A stretch of DNA of 64,000 bases from an uncultured bacterium (GCA_938028835.1 CALIMJ010000002.1:16163-80162), one strand, 5' to 3'. Positions 15,996 to 25,091 are shown, counted from the first letter of the stretch. A program made the numbers and translations. Notes: a model not told the origin generated them from the sequence alone.

Positions 15996-16844
15996 GTGTT
16001 CCGGATGCCACAGGACGCGCAGCTGGTGGAGCTGCGGCTGCGGGTGCGGGACCTCGCCAGGGCCCTGGAATTCTACAGGGACCTGCTGGGGTTGCAGCCG
16101 GAAGAACTCGACGCCGCCGGGGCGCGGCTTGCGCCGGCGGGGCGGGGATTCGCGCTGGAGCTGGAACACGCGCCGGAGGCGTCCCCTCGGCCTCAGGGGT
16201 CTGTGGGCCTTTACCACTTTGCCCTCCTGCTCCCGGACCGGGCCGCTCTGGCGGAAGTGGTCCGGCGGCTGGTGGACGCGGAGTGGCCGCTGGAGGGCGC
16301 GAGCGACCACGGGGTGTCGGAGGCTTTCTACCTGAGCGATCCTGAGGGCAACGGGCTGGAGCTGTACCGCGACCGGCCCCGCGAGCTGTGGCCGTGGCGG
16401 GGCGGTGAGCTGCGCATGGTCACCAAGGCCCTGGACGTGGGGGCGCTGCTGCGGGAGGCCCGGTCCCCCGCACCCCTGCGCCCGGACACCCGGCTGGGGC
16501 ACGTGCACCTGTCGGTGGCGGACCTGGAGCAGGCGGAAGCCTTCTACGCGGGCGTGCTGGGCCTTGCGGTGACGCAGCGCAGCTACCCCGGGGCCCTGTT
16601 CTTCGCCGCGGGCGACTACCACCACCACGTGGGCGTGAACGTATGGGGCCCACGCCGTCCGGCTCCCGAGGGCAGCACAGGGCTGGTACGGTACGCGTGG
16701 TCCACCCCACCCGGCACCGCGGCGTCCCTGGTGGAGGACCTGCACGCGCGGGGGGTCCCGCACCGGCGCGCAGACAGCGAGGTGCGGCTGGTGGATCCCG
16801 CGGGTGTGGAGGTGGTGGTGCGCGACCGGCCTACGGAACTGTAG
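15996..16844 (+). CDS. Two-domain VOC family (glyoxalase/dioxygenase-like) protein
   Basis: A 282-aa protein with two vicinal-oxygen-chelate modules. The first starts VELRLRVRDLARALEFYRDLLGL and ends near NGLELYRDRP. The second starts LGHVHLSVADLEQAEAFYAGVLGL and ends near VEVVVRDRP. This resembles CatE/YfiE-type extradiol dioxygenase-like proteins rather than single-domain glyoxalase I. Candidate metal ligands are His in LGHVHLSV, HHHV and the C-terminal Glu. GTG at 15996 lies 4 nt after the hydrolase stop. The 3' end overlaps that of the convergent kinase by 14 nt. Confidence 0.85.
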   Translation: MFRMPQDAQLVELRLRVRDLARALEFYRDLLGLQPEELDAAGARLAPAGRGFALELEHAPEASPRPQGSVGLYHFALLLPDRAALAEVVRRLVDAEWPLEGASDHGVSEAFYLSDPEGNGLELYRDRPRELWPWRGGELRMVTKALDVGALLREARSPAPLRPDTRLGHVHLSVADLEQAEAFYAGVLGLAVTQRSYPGALFFAAGDYHHHVGVNVWGPRRPAPEGSTGLVRYAWSTPPGTAASLVEDLHARGVPHRRADSEVRLVDPAGVEVVVRDRPTEL

Positions 16845-18789
16845 CGGGCGGCTCGCACAGCGGCAGCTCCACCGTGAAGCACGCGCCGCCCTCCGGGCGG
16901 TTGTGGGCCCGGAGGGTTCCTCCGTGGTCTCGGACGATGCCGTACGAGATGGACAGGCCCAGGCCCGTGCCCTCGCCCAGTTTCTTGGTGGTGAAGAAGG
17001 GGTCAAACACCCGGCTGAGGTGCTCGGGGGGGATGCCCGGGCCGGTGTCCGCGAACTCCACCACGGCGCGGTCACCGACGCGGTCGGTACTGACCTGGAG
17101 GGTGCCCGGTCCAGTTCCCATGGCCTGCAGGGCGTTCTGGACGATGTTGGTGAACACCTGCTGGAGCTGCACCGCATTCGCCCGCACCCACAGGGGCTCC
17201 GGGTAGAAGCGGGGGGCCAGCACTACCTGCCCGAGGTCCCACCGGAAGGTCTCCAGCGCCCTGCGTACCACCAGGTTGAGGTCCAGCACCTCCCGCTCCA
17301 CAGGCTGCGGGCGCGCAAACGTCAGCAGGCTGTGGATGATCTGCCGGGCCCGGTCCGCCTCCCGGACCACGATCCCCGCGTACCCGCGCAGGTCCTCCGG
17401 GAGCGCGGGGTCGGACTCCAGCAGCTGGGCGTACCCCAGCACCGAGGTGAGGGGGTTGTTCAGTTCGTGCGCCACGCCCGCCACCAGCTCGCCCACCGCG
17501 GAGAGCTTCTCCGCCTGCACCAGCTGCGCTTGCGCTTCCTCCAGGGCCTGGGTCCGTTCCGCCACCAGCCGCTGGAGGTCGGCGTGGTACGCCTGCAGCT
17601 GCTGGCGGGAGTCCTGCAGCTCCGCCACCATCTGGTTGAACACCCGGGCCATCTCCGCCGTTTCGTCCCGGCGCCGCCCCACTTCCACCCGCGCGTCCAG
17701 ACGTCCGTCCCGCACCCGTTCCATGGCCTCCCGGAGGGACTCCAAAGAGGCCGTCATGGACCGGGTGAGGGCCAGCAGGACGAGGAACCCGCCCAGCAGT
17801 CCCACCACCGCGGCCGCGGAGAAGGTCTGCACGAAGGACACCACGGAGTCGTTGACCAGCCCCACGTCCGCCAGGGCCCGATCCTGCTCCACCTGCAGCA
17901 GCGGCCGCAGGGCTTCCAGACGCGCGGCAACCTGCTGTGCCTCCCACGCCACCGCGCGGATCGTGGCCGGGCCATCCAGCCGGCTCAAGTGGCCCTCCGC
18001 GCGGGCAGCCGCCTGGCGTAGGGCAGCGGTCACGGCGCGTGCCTCAGGGAGGGCCGTCAGGCGCTCCAGCTCATCCAGCAGGAGCAGGTCCGGCTGCAGC
18101 GGGGGACCCATCTGCGCGACCCGCGGGTCTACCGCACGGGCCAGGGCGGAGGACAGGCGCCTGTAGAAGCGCGACTCGAACTCCAGGGTAACCAGCACCG
18201 CCCGGCTTAGGCGTCGGGACCGCTCGCTGTTGCGGGCCAGGTTGCGCAGGAAGCCCGGTAGCCACGCGGCGCCCTCTAACGCTTTCAGCCGGGAGGCGCC
18301 CGTTACCGCCTGCTCCTGCGCCTGGTCCAGGTGGCGTTGCAAAAGCGCCCGGAGCTGCTCATGGCAGACCAGAAGGGGCGCCAGCCGGTCCGGGGTCCGA
18401 GCGCCAGCGCGATCCGTGAGGAACGCCTGAGCAGCGCGATCGCAGGTGGACGACAACGCCGGTCCTGCCTCCGGGCGGGTGGCTCCCGGGAGGAGGTGCC
18501 GGTCCTGCGCCAGGCGTTCCAGGTGGGAACTGAGCAGGTGGCCCAGAAGCCGGTCCTCCTCTGGGCGTGCGGAGGGGTCCAGGGCGCGCCGCAGGACGTA
18601 GAAAAGCCGCCGCTCCAGCAGACCCAGGGCCGTGAGGACCTGCAAGCTGGCCCGGTCGGCCTGGTCCACACGCCGCGTGACCTGCGCGATCCACGTGCCC
18701 GCGAACGCGGAAGCGGCGAGGAACGCCGCCAGGAGGAGGGAGACCGCCAGGTATCCCGCCAGGATCCTGCGGCCGATGCGCGAACGCAT
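16831..18789 (-). CDS. Sensor histidine kinase with large helical sensor region
   Basis: A 652-aa membrane kinase. TM1 is at about residues 8-30 and TM2 at about 325-350 (AAAVVGLLGGFLVLLAL). Between them lie nearly 300 residues that look almost wholly alpha-helical and Arg/Leu-rich. HAMP follows, then a coiled coil, a dimerisation domain with His441 in GVAHELNNPLTSVLGYAQ, and the ATPase domain with FADTGPGIPPE and GTGLGLSI. No response regulator is adjacent, so the output is unknown. ATG at 18789 has a weak ribosome-binding site. It is divergent from pxpA with 54 nt between starts. Confidence 0.92.
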   Translation of the reverse strand: MRSRIGRRILAGYLAVSLLLAAFLAASAFAGTWIAQVTRRVDQADRASLQVLTALGLLERRLFYVLRRALDPSARPEEDRLLGHLLSSHLERLAQDRHLLPGATRPEAGPALSSTCDRAAQAFLTDRAGARTPDRLAPLLVCHEQLRALLQRHLDQAQEQAVTGASRLKALEGAAWLPGFLRNLARNSERSRRLSRAVLVTLEFESRFYRRLSSALARAVDPRVAQMGPPLQPDLLLLDELERLTALPEARAVTAALRQAAARAEGHLSRLDGPATIRAVAWEAQQVAARLEALRPLLQVEQDRALADVGLVNDSVVSFVQTFSAAAVVGLLGGFLVLLALTRSMTASLESLREAMERVRDGRLDARVEVGRRRDETAEMARVFNQMVAELQDSRQQLQAYHADLQRLVAERTQALEEAQAQLVQAEKLSAVGELVAGVAHELNNPLTSVLGYAQLLESDPALPEDLRGYAGIVVREADRARQIIHSLLTFARPQPVEREVLDLNLVVRRALETFRWDLGQVVLAPRFYPEPLWVRANAVQLQQVFTNIVQNALQAMGTGPGTLQVSTDRVGDRAVVEFADTGPGIPPEHLSRVFDPFFTTKKLGEGTGLGLSISYGIVRDHGGTLRAHNRPEGGACFTVELPLCEPPATVP

Positions 18790-18843
18790 CTTAGGGGTAT
18801 CTTCCAGGAGGCCCCCGAGCCCTGGCAAGCCGGAGGAGGGGCG

Positions 18844-19611
18844 GTGCGCTACGTGGACCTCAACTGCGACCTGGGCGAGTCCTTCGGCCCGTACCGGCTG
18901 GGTAACGACGAGGCGGTGCTGGCGTACGTGACGTCCGCGAACGTGGCCTGCGGGATGCACGCGGGCGACCCGCTGGTCATGCGGAAGACGGTGCGGATGT
19001 GCCGGGAGCGGGGCGTGGCGGTGGGCGCGCACCCCGGCTACCCGGACCTGTGGGGGTTCGGCCGCCGCGCCCTGCCCATGACCCCCGACGAGGTGTACGC
19101 CTTCCTGCTGGCCCAGGTGGGGGCCCTGGAGGCGGTGGCGCGCGCCGAGGGCGTGCCCCTGCAGCACGTCAAGCCCCACGGCGCCCTGTACAACGTGGCC
19201 GCGCGGGACGAGGCCACCGCGGCGGCGGTGGCGGAGGCGGTGCGGCGGGCCTGGCCGGAGGCCATCCTGGTGGTGCTGAGCGGGTCCACCAGTGAGCGGG
19301 TGGCGCGCGGCCTGGGCCTGCGGGTGGCGCGGGAGGCCTTCTGCGACCGCGGGTACCGCAGGGACGGCAGCCTGGTGCCCCGCGATCAGCCAGGGGCGGT
19401 GCTTGTGGAGCCCTTCGAGGTGGCGTCCCGGGCGGTGCGCATCGCCCACGGCGAGCCCATCGAGACGGTGGACGGCGGTGAGGTGGTGGTGGAGGCGGAG
19501 ACCCTGTGCATCCACGGGGACACCCCGGGCGCAGCGGAGTTGGCCGCGGCGGTGCGGGCGGCGCTGGAGGAGGCCCACGTGCGGGTCCGGCCCATGGGAA
19601 GCTGGCTGTGA
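18844..19611 (+). CDS. pxpA: 5-oxoprolinase subunit A (LamB/YcsF family)
   Basis: A 255-aa LamB/YcsF protein. It has DLNCDLGESFGPY, SANVACGMHAGDP, VGAHPGYPD and QHVKPHGALYN in family order, with DRGYRRDGSLVPR and CIHGDTPGA later. PxpA works with PxpB and PxpC to cleave 5-oxoproline to glutamate using ATP. The B and C subunits are not in this window. GTG at 18844 follows GGAGGAGGGG. The stop overlaps the GTG of the acylase gene, so the two are translationally coupled. Confidence 0.93.
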   Translation: MRYVDLNCDLGESFGPYRLGNDEAVLAYVTSANVACGMHAGDPLVMRKTVRMCRERGVAVGAHPGYPDLWGFGRRALPMTPDEVYAFLLAQVGALEAVARAEGVPLQHVKPHGALYNVAARDEATAAAVAEAVRRAWPEAILVVLSGSTSERVARGLGLRVAREAFCDRGYRRDGSLVPRDQPGAVLVEPFEVASRAVRIAHGEPIETVDGGEVVVEAETLCIHGDTPGAAELAAAVRAALEEAHVRVRPMGSWL

Positions 19612-21935
19612 GGCGGTTCCTCCGAGCGGTCCTGGCCGGGGCGCTGCTGCTGGCCCTGGGCTCGGGCGCGACAGGCGCGTACCTGGTCCGCCGGGCGTTC
19701 CCGCAGGTGGAGGGCACCCTGGCGGTGGCGGGGCTGCAGCAGCCGGTGGAGGTGATCCGCGACCGCTGGGGCGTGCCCCACGTGTACGCCCGCACCGAGC
19801 ACGACCTGTTCTTCGCCCAGGGCTACGTGCACGCGCAGGACCGGCTGTGGCAGATGGAGCTGAACCGGCGTACCGCCAGCGGGCGGCTGTCGGAGCTTTT
19901 CGGCGAGCGCACCCTGCGCACCGACCGCTTCCTCCGGACCCTGGGGTTGCGGCAGGCGGCGGCGCTGGAGTGGGGGCTCCTCTCGCAGGACACGCGGGCG
20001 GCCCTGCGCGCCTACGCGGCGGGTGTGAACGCCTTCCTCCGGCAAAACCGCCACCGGCTCCCGCTGGAGTTCGCGCTCCTGCGCACCGCCCCGGAGCCCT
20101 GGACGCCCCTCGACAGCCTGAGCTTCGGCAAACTCATGGCGTACGAGCTGGGCGGGAACTGGCAGACGGAGCTGCTGCGGGCGGAGCTGCTGCGGAGGCT
20201 GGGAGCGGACGCCGTGGCGCGGCTGCTGCCCGGTGAGCTGCCGGACTCTCCCGTGATCGTCCCGGAGGCGGGATCGCGCCAGCAGCCAGCGCCGGGATCG
20301 GGGGTGGGGGCTCTGGTGGGGAGCAACAACTGGGTGCTGCGCGGCCCCCTCACCGACACGGGGAGGCCCTATCTGGCCAACGACCCGCACCTGCGGGCGG
20401 GTTTCCCCTCCATCTGGTACACCGTGCACCTGGAGGGCGGCCGGTACCGGGTGGCAGGGTTCAGCTTCCCCGGTGTGCCCGGGGTCGTGATCGGGCACAA
20501 CGAGGACGTCGCGTGGGGGGTCACCAACGCCAACCCCGACGTGCAGGACCTGTTCGTAGAGCGTCTGCACCCCCAGGACCCGTCCCGCTACCTGTTCCGA
20601 GGCCGGTGGCGTCCGGTAGGGGTGCGGCTGGAAGAGGTCCGGGTCCGGGGCCGCGCCCCGGAGCTGTGGGTGGTCCGCAGCACCCACCACGGCCCGATTC
20701 TCACCGGGGTGGTGGAGGGATTGCGGGAGGTGGTGGCGCTGCGGTGGACTGCGCTGCTGCCCACCACCGTGGCGGAGGGCGTGCTGCGGATCAACCGCGC
20801 CCGCAACTGGCGGGAGTTCCGGGAAGCGCTGCGGTTCTTCCACGTGCCCAGCCAGAACTTCGTGTACGCGGACCGGGAAGGGAACGTCGGCTACCAGCTG
20901 CCGGGCCGCATCCCCGTCCGGGCCAAGGGCGACGGTACCGTTCCGGTGCCCGGCTGGACCGGGGAGTACGAGTGGGTGGGCTGGGTCCCCTACGAGGCCC
21001 TGCCGAGCGCCTTCAACCCACCCAGGGGGTGGATCGCCACCGCCAACAACCGCATCGTACCGGCCGGCTTTCCCTACCACCTGGGCAGCGAGTGGTCAGA
21101 GGGGCTGCGGGCCCAGCGCATCGCGCAGGTGCTTGCCGCCCGTGGCCGTCACAGGCTGGAGGATCTCCAGGGGCTGCAGTTCGACCACGTGTCGTTGGCC
21201 GGCCGGCGCGTGGCCCCGGTCCTGAGCCGCGTGGAGGCGCCCGACGAAACGGTGCGGGCCGTGCAGGAGGACCTGCGTCGCTGGGACGGGAGGCTATCCA
21301 CGGACAGCCGCGCGGGGGCGGTGTACGAGGCGTTTCTGGTCCAGGCCGCGGAGTACCTGTTCCGGTCCCGGCTCGGCGAGGGACTGTGGGAACGGTATGC
21401 GTCGCGGCCGTTCGTCATGGCTGCGTTCCTGCGCCTGTGGGAACGCCCTTCGGACCCCTGGTGGGGCCCGGGAGGCCGCGACCGGGCCGCTTCGGAGATC
21501 CTGCGTCGGGCGGTGCGGTACCTGGAAGCCCGCCTAGGCCGCGACCGGTCCCGGTGGACGTGGGGAGCCCTGCACCAGGTGCACTTCGCCCACGCACTCC
21601 TGCCGGTCCCGGTGTTGGGCCGATGGCTCAGCGCAGGACCCGTCCCCACACCGGGAGACGGCTGGACCGTCAACCAGGCTGCCTACTCCCTCCTGCAGCC
21701 TTTCCGGCAGACGGTGGTAGCGTCCATGCGCATGGTCCTAGATGTCGGGGACTGGGACCGCTCCGTGGCGGTGCACACCACCGGGCAGTCGGGGCTTCCG
21801 GGCCACCCGCACCGGGCGGACCTGCTTCCCCTGTGGGCGTCGGGCCGCTACCACCCCCTGTTGTGGTCTCGCGCAGCCGTAGAGGGACACGCGCGCAGCC
21901 GCCTGATTCTGCACCCCGCGGGCCGGGTTCCTTGA
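19608..21935 (+). CDS. Penicillin acylase family Ntn hydrolase
   Basis: A 775-aa precursor of the penicillin/acyl-homoserine-lactone acylase family. A hydrophobic N-terminal helix (about residues 5-25) directs export or anchoring. The alpha chain includes VIRDRWGVPHVYA and FFAQGYVHAQDRLWQMEL. Autoprocessing is expected before Ser239 in LVGSNNWVL, which becomes the N-terminal nucleophile of the beta chain; FSFPGVPGVVIGHNEDVAWGVT follows. Such enzymes hydrolyse amide bonds of acylated substrates outside the membrane. The GTG overlaps the pxpA stop (GTGA). Confidence 0.92.
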   Translation: MRRFLRAVLAGALLLALGSGATGAYLVRRAFPQVEGTLAVAGLQQPVEVIRDRWGVPHVYARTEHDLFFAQGYVHAQDRLWQMELNRRTASGRLSELFGERTLRTDRFLRTLGLRQAAALEWGLLSQDTRAALRAYAAGVNAFLRQNRHRLPLEFALLRTAPEPWTPLDSLSFGKLMAYELGGNWQTELLRAELLRRLGADAVARLLPGELPDSPVIVPEAGSRQQPAPGSGVGALVGSNNWVLRGPLTDTGRPYLANDPHLRAGFPSIWYTVHLEGGRYRVAGFSFPGVPGVVIGHNEDVAWGVTNANPDVQDLFVERLHPQDPSRYLFRGRWRPVGVRLEEVRVRGRAPELWVVRSTHHGPILTGVVEGLREVVALRWTALLPTTVAEGVLRINRARNWREFREALRFFHVPSQNFVYADREGNVGYQLPGRIPVRAKGDGTVPVPGWTGEYEWVGWVPYEALPSAFNPPRGWIATANNRIVPAGFPYHLGSEWSEGLRAQRIAQVLAARGRHRLEDLQGLQFDHVSLAGRRVAPVLSRVEAPDETVRAVQEDLRRWDGRLSTDSRAGAVYEAFLVQAAEYLFRSRLGEGLWERYASRPFVMAAFLRLWERPSDPWWGPGGRDRAASEILRRAVRYLEARLGRDRSRWTWGALHQVHFAHALLPVPVLGRWLSAGPVPTPGDGWTVNQAAYSLLQPFRQTVVASMRMVLDVGDWDRSVAVHTTGQSGLPGHPHRADLLPLWASGRYHPLLWSRAAVEGHARSRLILHPAGRVP

Positions 21936-21959
21936 CGGCCCCGGGCCACATGGTAAATT
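21932..21959 (+). promoter_or_regulatory. Promoter of the fad regulon (TTGACG-N16-TAAATT, extended -10)
   Basis: TTGACG at 21932-21937 and TAAATT at 21954-21959 are spaced by 16 nt. The -10 is preceded by TGG (21951-21953), an extended -10. The -35 overlaps the end of the acylase gene. The predicted start point near 21966 falls in the palindromic operator that follows. Confidence 0.7.
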
Positions 21960-21964
21960 AGAAA

Positions 21965-21982
21965 CTACCAAACGTTTGGTAG
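21965..21982. promoter_or_regulatory. Perfect 18-bp palindromic TetR operator
   Basis: CTACCAAACGTTTGGTAG at 21965-21982 is a perfect palindrome. It starts about 6 nt after the -10 hexamer and ends 5 nt before the ATG of the TetR gene, covering the start point and the ribosome-binding region. A bound repressor here would block its own transcription and the fad genes behind it. The presumed ligand is an acyl-CoA, by analogy with FadR-type TetR regulators. Confidence 0.75.
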
Positions 21983-21987
21983 GCCAC

Positions 21988-22590
21988 ATGGCGGAAGCAG
22001 GGATCCGTCCCAAGCACGAGGAGTTGCTGGCCGCGGCCGTCCGGCTGTTCCGGCAGAAGGGATACCACGACACCTCCATGCAGGACCTGGCAGAGGCGGT
22101 GGGAATCCAGCGGGGGAGCCTGTACCACTACATCGAGGCGAAGGAAGACCTCCTGTGGGACATCATGGACCGCGCCATGCGGCGGCTGCTGGACGCGGTG
22201 GAGCCCGTGGCAGCCTCCTCCGCTCCGGCGTCGGAGAAGTTGCGGCGCGCCGTGCAGGCCCACCTGGCGGTGGCCGCAGAGCACCGGGACGAGCTGGTGG
22301 TCCTGCACGTGGAGCTGAAGAGCCTTTCGGCTCGCCGGCGGGAGCGCATGCTGGCCCTGCGGGATCGCTACGAGGGGCTGTTCCGCGGGATGGTGGAGGA
22401 GGGGGTGCGGACGGGCGAGTTCAGAGCCGCGGACCCGAAGACCGTGGGGCTGGCCATCCTGGGCGCGTGCAACTGGTTCACCACGTGGTTCCGCCCCGAG
22501 GGGCCCCTGTCCGCCGCGGACTTCGCCCGGGCGTTCGCGGACTTGTTCCTGGAAGGGTTGGTGCGTTCACCCCAGCGTCAGGGAGGTTAG
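21988..22590 (+). CDS. TetR family regulator of fatty-acid degradation (FadR-like)
   Basis: A 200-aa TetR repressor. The N-terminal DNA-binding domain has LLAAAVRLFRQKGYHDTSMQDLAEAVGIQRGSLYHYIEAKEDLL (helix-turn-helix around residues 30-50). The helical C-terminal domain is a ligand pocket of about 150 residues. Being the first gene of a beta-oxidation operon with an operator over its own start, it is probably an acyl-CoA-responsive autorepressor. ATG at 21988 is chosen; a TTG at 21976 would put the start inside the operator palindrome. Confidence 0.88.
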   Translation: MAEAGIRPKHEELLAAAVRLFRQKGYHDTSMQDLAEAVGIQRGSLYHYIEAKEDLLWDIMDRAMRRLLDAVEPVAASSAPASEKLRRAVQAHLAVAAEHRDELVVLHVELKSLSARRRERMLALRDRYEGLFRGMVEEGVRTGEFRAADPKTVGLAILGACNWFTTWFRPEGPLSAADFARAFADLFLEGLVRSPQRQGG

Positions 22591-22592
22591 CC

Positions 22593-24986
22593 GTGCCGAG
22601 CCGGAACATCCGCCGCGCGGCGGTCCTGGGAGCCGGGACCATGGGATCTCAGCTGGCCGCCCTGCTGGCCAACGCGGGCGTGCCCGTGCTGCTCCTGGAC
22701 ATCGTCCCCTCGGAGCTGACCGAGGAGGAGCGTCGTCGGGAGCTCACCCTGGCCCACCCGGAAGTCCGCAACCGACTGAGCCGGGCGGGTCTCGATCGGG
22801 CTCTCCAGATGCGGCCTGCGGCCTTCACGGTGCCGGAGCGCGCCCAGCTGGTGACCGTGGGGAACCTGGAGGACGACCTGCACCGGATCGCGGACTGCGA
22901 CTGGGTCATCGAGGCGGTGGTGGAGGACCTGCGGGTCAAGCAGGGACTCCTGGAACGGCTGGAGCGGTTCTGGAAACCCGGCGTGGTGGTGAGCACCAAC
23001 ACCTCGGGTCTGCCCGTGCGGGAGATCGCCCAGGGCCGGTCCGAAGCTTTCCGCCGGCACTTCCTCGGTACCCACTTCTTCAACCCGCCCCGCTACCTGC
23101 GGCTGCTGGAGCTCATCCCCCTGCCCGACACCGACCCGGAGATCGTCCGCTGGGTGGAGGAGGTGGCGGGCCGGGTGCTGGGCAAGGGCGTGGTGTTCTG
23201 CAAGGACACGCCCAACTTCATCGCGAACCGCATCGCCACCTTCGGTTTCCTCCACACGGTCCGCGTCATGGTGGAGGAGGGGCTGACCATCGAGGAGGTG
23301 GACGAGCTCACGGGCCCCTTCCTCGGCCGTCCCCGGACCGCCACCTTCCGGACCGCGGACCTGGTGGGGTTGGACGTGCTGGCCCACGTGGCCCGTAACT
23401 CCTACGAGCGGCTGGTGGACGACGAGCAGCGGGAGGTCTTCCGGCTGCCCCCGTTCGTGCACGCCATGCTGGAACGCGGGTGGCTGGGGGACAAGTCCGG
23501 TGGCGGTTTCTACCGCCGCACGGAGGGCGAGGTCCTCACCCTTGACTACCGGACCCTCGAGTACCGGCCCCGGCAGCGGCCACGCCTGGCCACCGTGGAA
23601 GCCGTCCGCAACCTGGACGACTGGGCGCGCCGGGTGAAGGCGGTCCTGAACGCGGGCGATCGGGCGGGCCGGTTCCTGTGGCGGGTGCTGTCCGGAGGGC
23701 TCGTGTACGCGGCCCGCCGCATCCCCGAGATCTCCGACGACCTGGTGAACGTGGACCGCGCCCTGCGGTGGGGGTTCGGGTGGGAGATGGGCCCGTTCGA
23801 GACCTGGGACGCCCTGGGCGTGCGGGAGGTGGCTCAGCGGTTGGAGGCTGAGGGCGTGGCTTTGCCGCCCCTGGTGCAGGACGTCCTGGACTCCGGGGGG
23901 ACCTTCTACCGTCGCTCCGACGGAGTCCTGGAGGTGTTCCAGCCTGCTTCCCGGACCTACTCCCCCGTCCGGTGGCCCGAAGGGGTCCTCGTGCTCCGGG
24001 AGCGTAAGGCCCAGGGAGCGGTGGTGGCCCGCAACGCGGGCGCGAGCCTGGTGGACCTGGGGGACGGGGTCCTGTGCGTGGAGTTCCACACCAAGATGAA
24101 CGCCATCGGCGAGGACATCGTCCGCATGGTCCACCAGGCCCTCCGGGAGGCGGACAGCCGGTTCGAGGCGGTGGTGGTGGCCAACCAGGGCCCGGACTTC
24201 TCCGCGGGCGCCAATCTGGTGCTGCTCCTGATGGAGGCGCAGGAGGGGAACTGGGAGGAGCTGGATCTTGCGGTGCGGACCTTCCAGCAACTCAACCAGG
24301 CCATCAAGTACTTCCCCAAGCCCGTGGTGGTGGCGCCCCACGGGCGCACCCTGGGCGGCGGCTGCGAGCTGGTGCTGCACGCCAGCCGGGTGCAGGCGGC
24401 CATGGAGACCTACATGGGCCTGGTGGAGACGGCCGTGGGGCTGGTGCCCGCCGGCGGTGGGCTCAAGGAGATGGCGGCGCGGGTGGCCGAACGCTTCCCG
24501 GATGAGGTGGCTGGGGACCTGTTCCCCCTGCTGCGGTGGGCCTTCGAGCTGGTGGCCACCGCGCGCGTGGCGACCTCCGCGGAGGAGTGCCGCGAGCTCG
24601 GCTTCCTGCGTCCCGGGGACGGGATCACTCTCAACCCGGACCGGCTGGTGGCGGACGCCAAAGAGCTGGCCCTTTCCCTGGTCCGCACCGGTTACCGGCC
24701 GCCCCTGCGGTATCCGGTCCGGGTGGGCGGGGAGCGGGTGCGGGCGGCCCTGTACGCGGGCCTGCACAATCTGCGGGTCGCCGGGCACATCACGGAGTAC
24801 GACGAGCACATCGGACGCAAGCTGGCGTACGTGCTCACCGGCGGGGACGTGCCCGAGGGCAGTCGGGTGGACGAGCAGCACCTCCTGGACCTGGAACGGG
24901 AGGCGTTTCTGAGCCTGCTGGGCGAGCGGCGGACTCAGGAAAGGATCCGCCACATGCTGGAGCGGGGTCGGCCGCTCCGCAACTAG
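22593..24986 (+). CDS. fadN: 3-hydroxyacyl-CoA dehydrogenase / enoyl-CoA hydratase fusion (FadN type)
   Basis: A 797-aa two-activity beta-oxidation enzyme, close to the length of Bacillus FadN. The N-terminal NAD-binding Rossmann motif GAGTMG is at residues 13-18, then VIEAVVEDLRVKQ, STNTSGLPV, GTHFFNPPRYLRLLE and the substrate-domain helices. The crotonase domain begins at about residue 500 (FHTKMNAIGED), with GPDFSAGANL and LGGGCELVLHA forming the oxyanion hole. The order is dehydrogenase first, hydratase last. GTG at 22593 follows GGGAGG by 6 nt. Confidence 0.94.
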   Translation: MPSRNIRRAAVLGAGTMGSQLAALLANAGVPVLLLDIVPSELTEEERRRELTLAHPEVRNRLSRAGLDRALQMRPAAFTVPERAQLVTVGNLEDDLHRIADCDWVIEAVVEDLRVKQGLLERLERFWKPGVVVSTNTSGLPVREIAQGRSEAFRRHFLGTHFFNPPRYLRLLELIPLPDTDPEIVRWVEEVAGRVLGKGVVFCKDTPNFIANRIATFGFLHTVRVMVEEGLTIEEVDELTGPFLGRPRTATFRTADLVGLDVLAHVARNSYERLVDDEQREVFRLPPFVHAMLERGWLGDKSGGGFYRRTEGEVLTLDYRTLEYRPRQRPRLATVEAVRNLDDWARRVKAVLNAGDRAGRFLWRVLSGGLVYAARRIPEISDDLVNVDRALRWGFGWEMGPFETWDALGVREVAQRLEAEGVALPPLVQDVLDSGGTFYRRSDGVLEVFQPASRTYSPVRWPEGVLVLRERKAQGAVVARNAGASLVDLGDGVLCVEFHTKMNAIGEDIVRMVHQALREADSRFEAVVVANQGPDFSAGANLVLLLMEAQEGNWEELDLAVRTFQQLNQAIKYFPKPVVVAPHGRTLGGGCELVLHASRVQAAMETYMGLVETAVGLVPAGGGLKEMAARVAERFPDEVAGDLFPLLRWAFELVATARVATSAEECRELGFLRPGDGITLNPDRLVADAKELALSLVRTGYRPPLRYPVRVGGERVRAALYAGLHNLRVAGHITEYDEHIGRKLAYVLTGGDVPEGSRVDEQHLLDLEREAFLSLLGERRTQERIRHMLERGRPLRN

Positions 24987-25091
24987 GGGGTGGCTGACGC
25001 TGGAGCACCGGTGCCGCCCGCTTCCAGTTTCAGCCGGGGGTCGGACGGGAGGTGCTGCATTCGGAGGGAGTCCGCGTGAGGGAGGTGCGTG

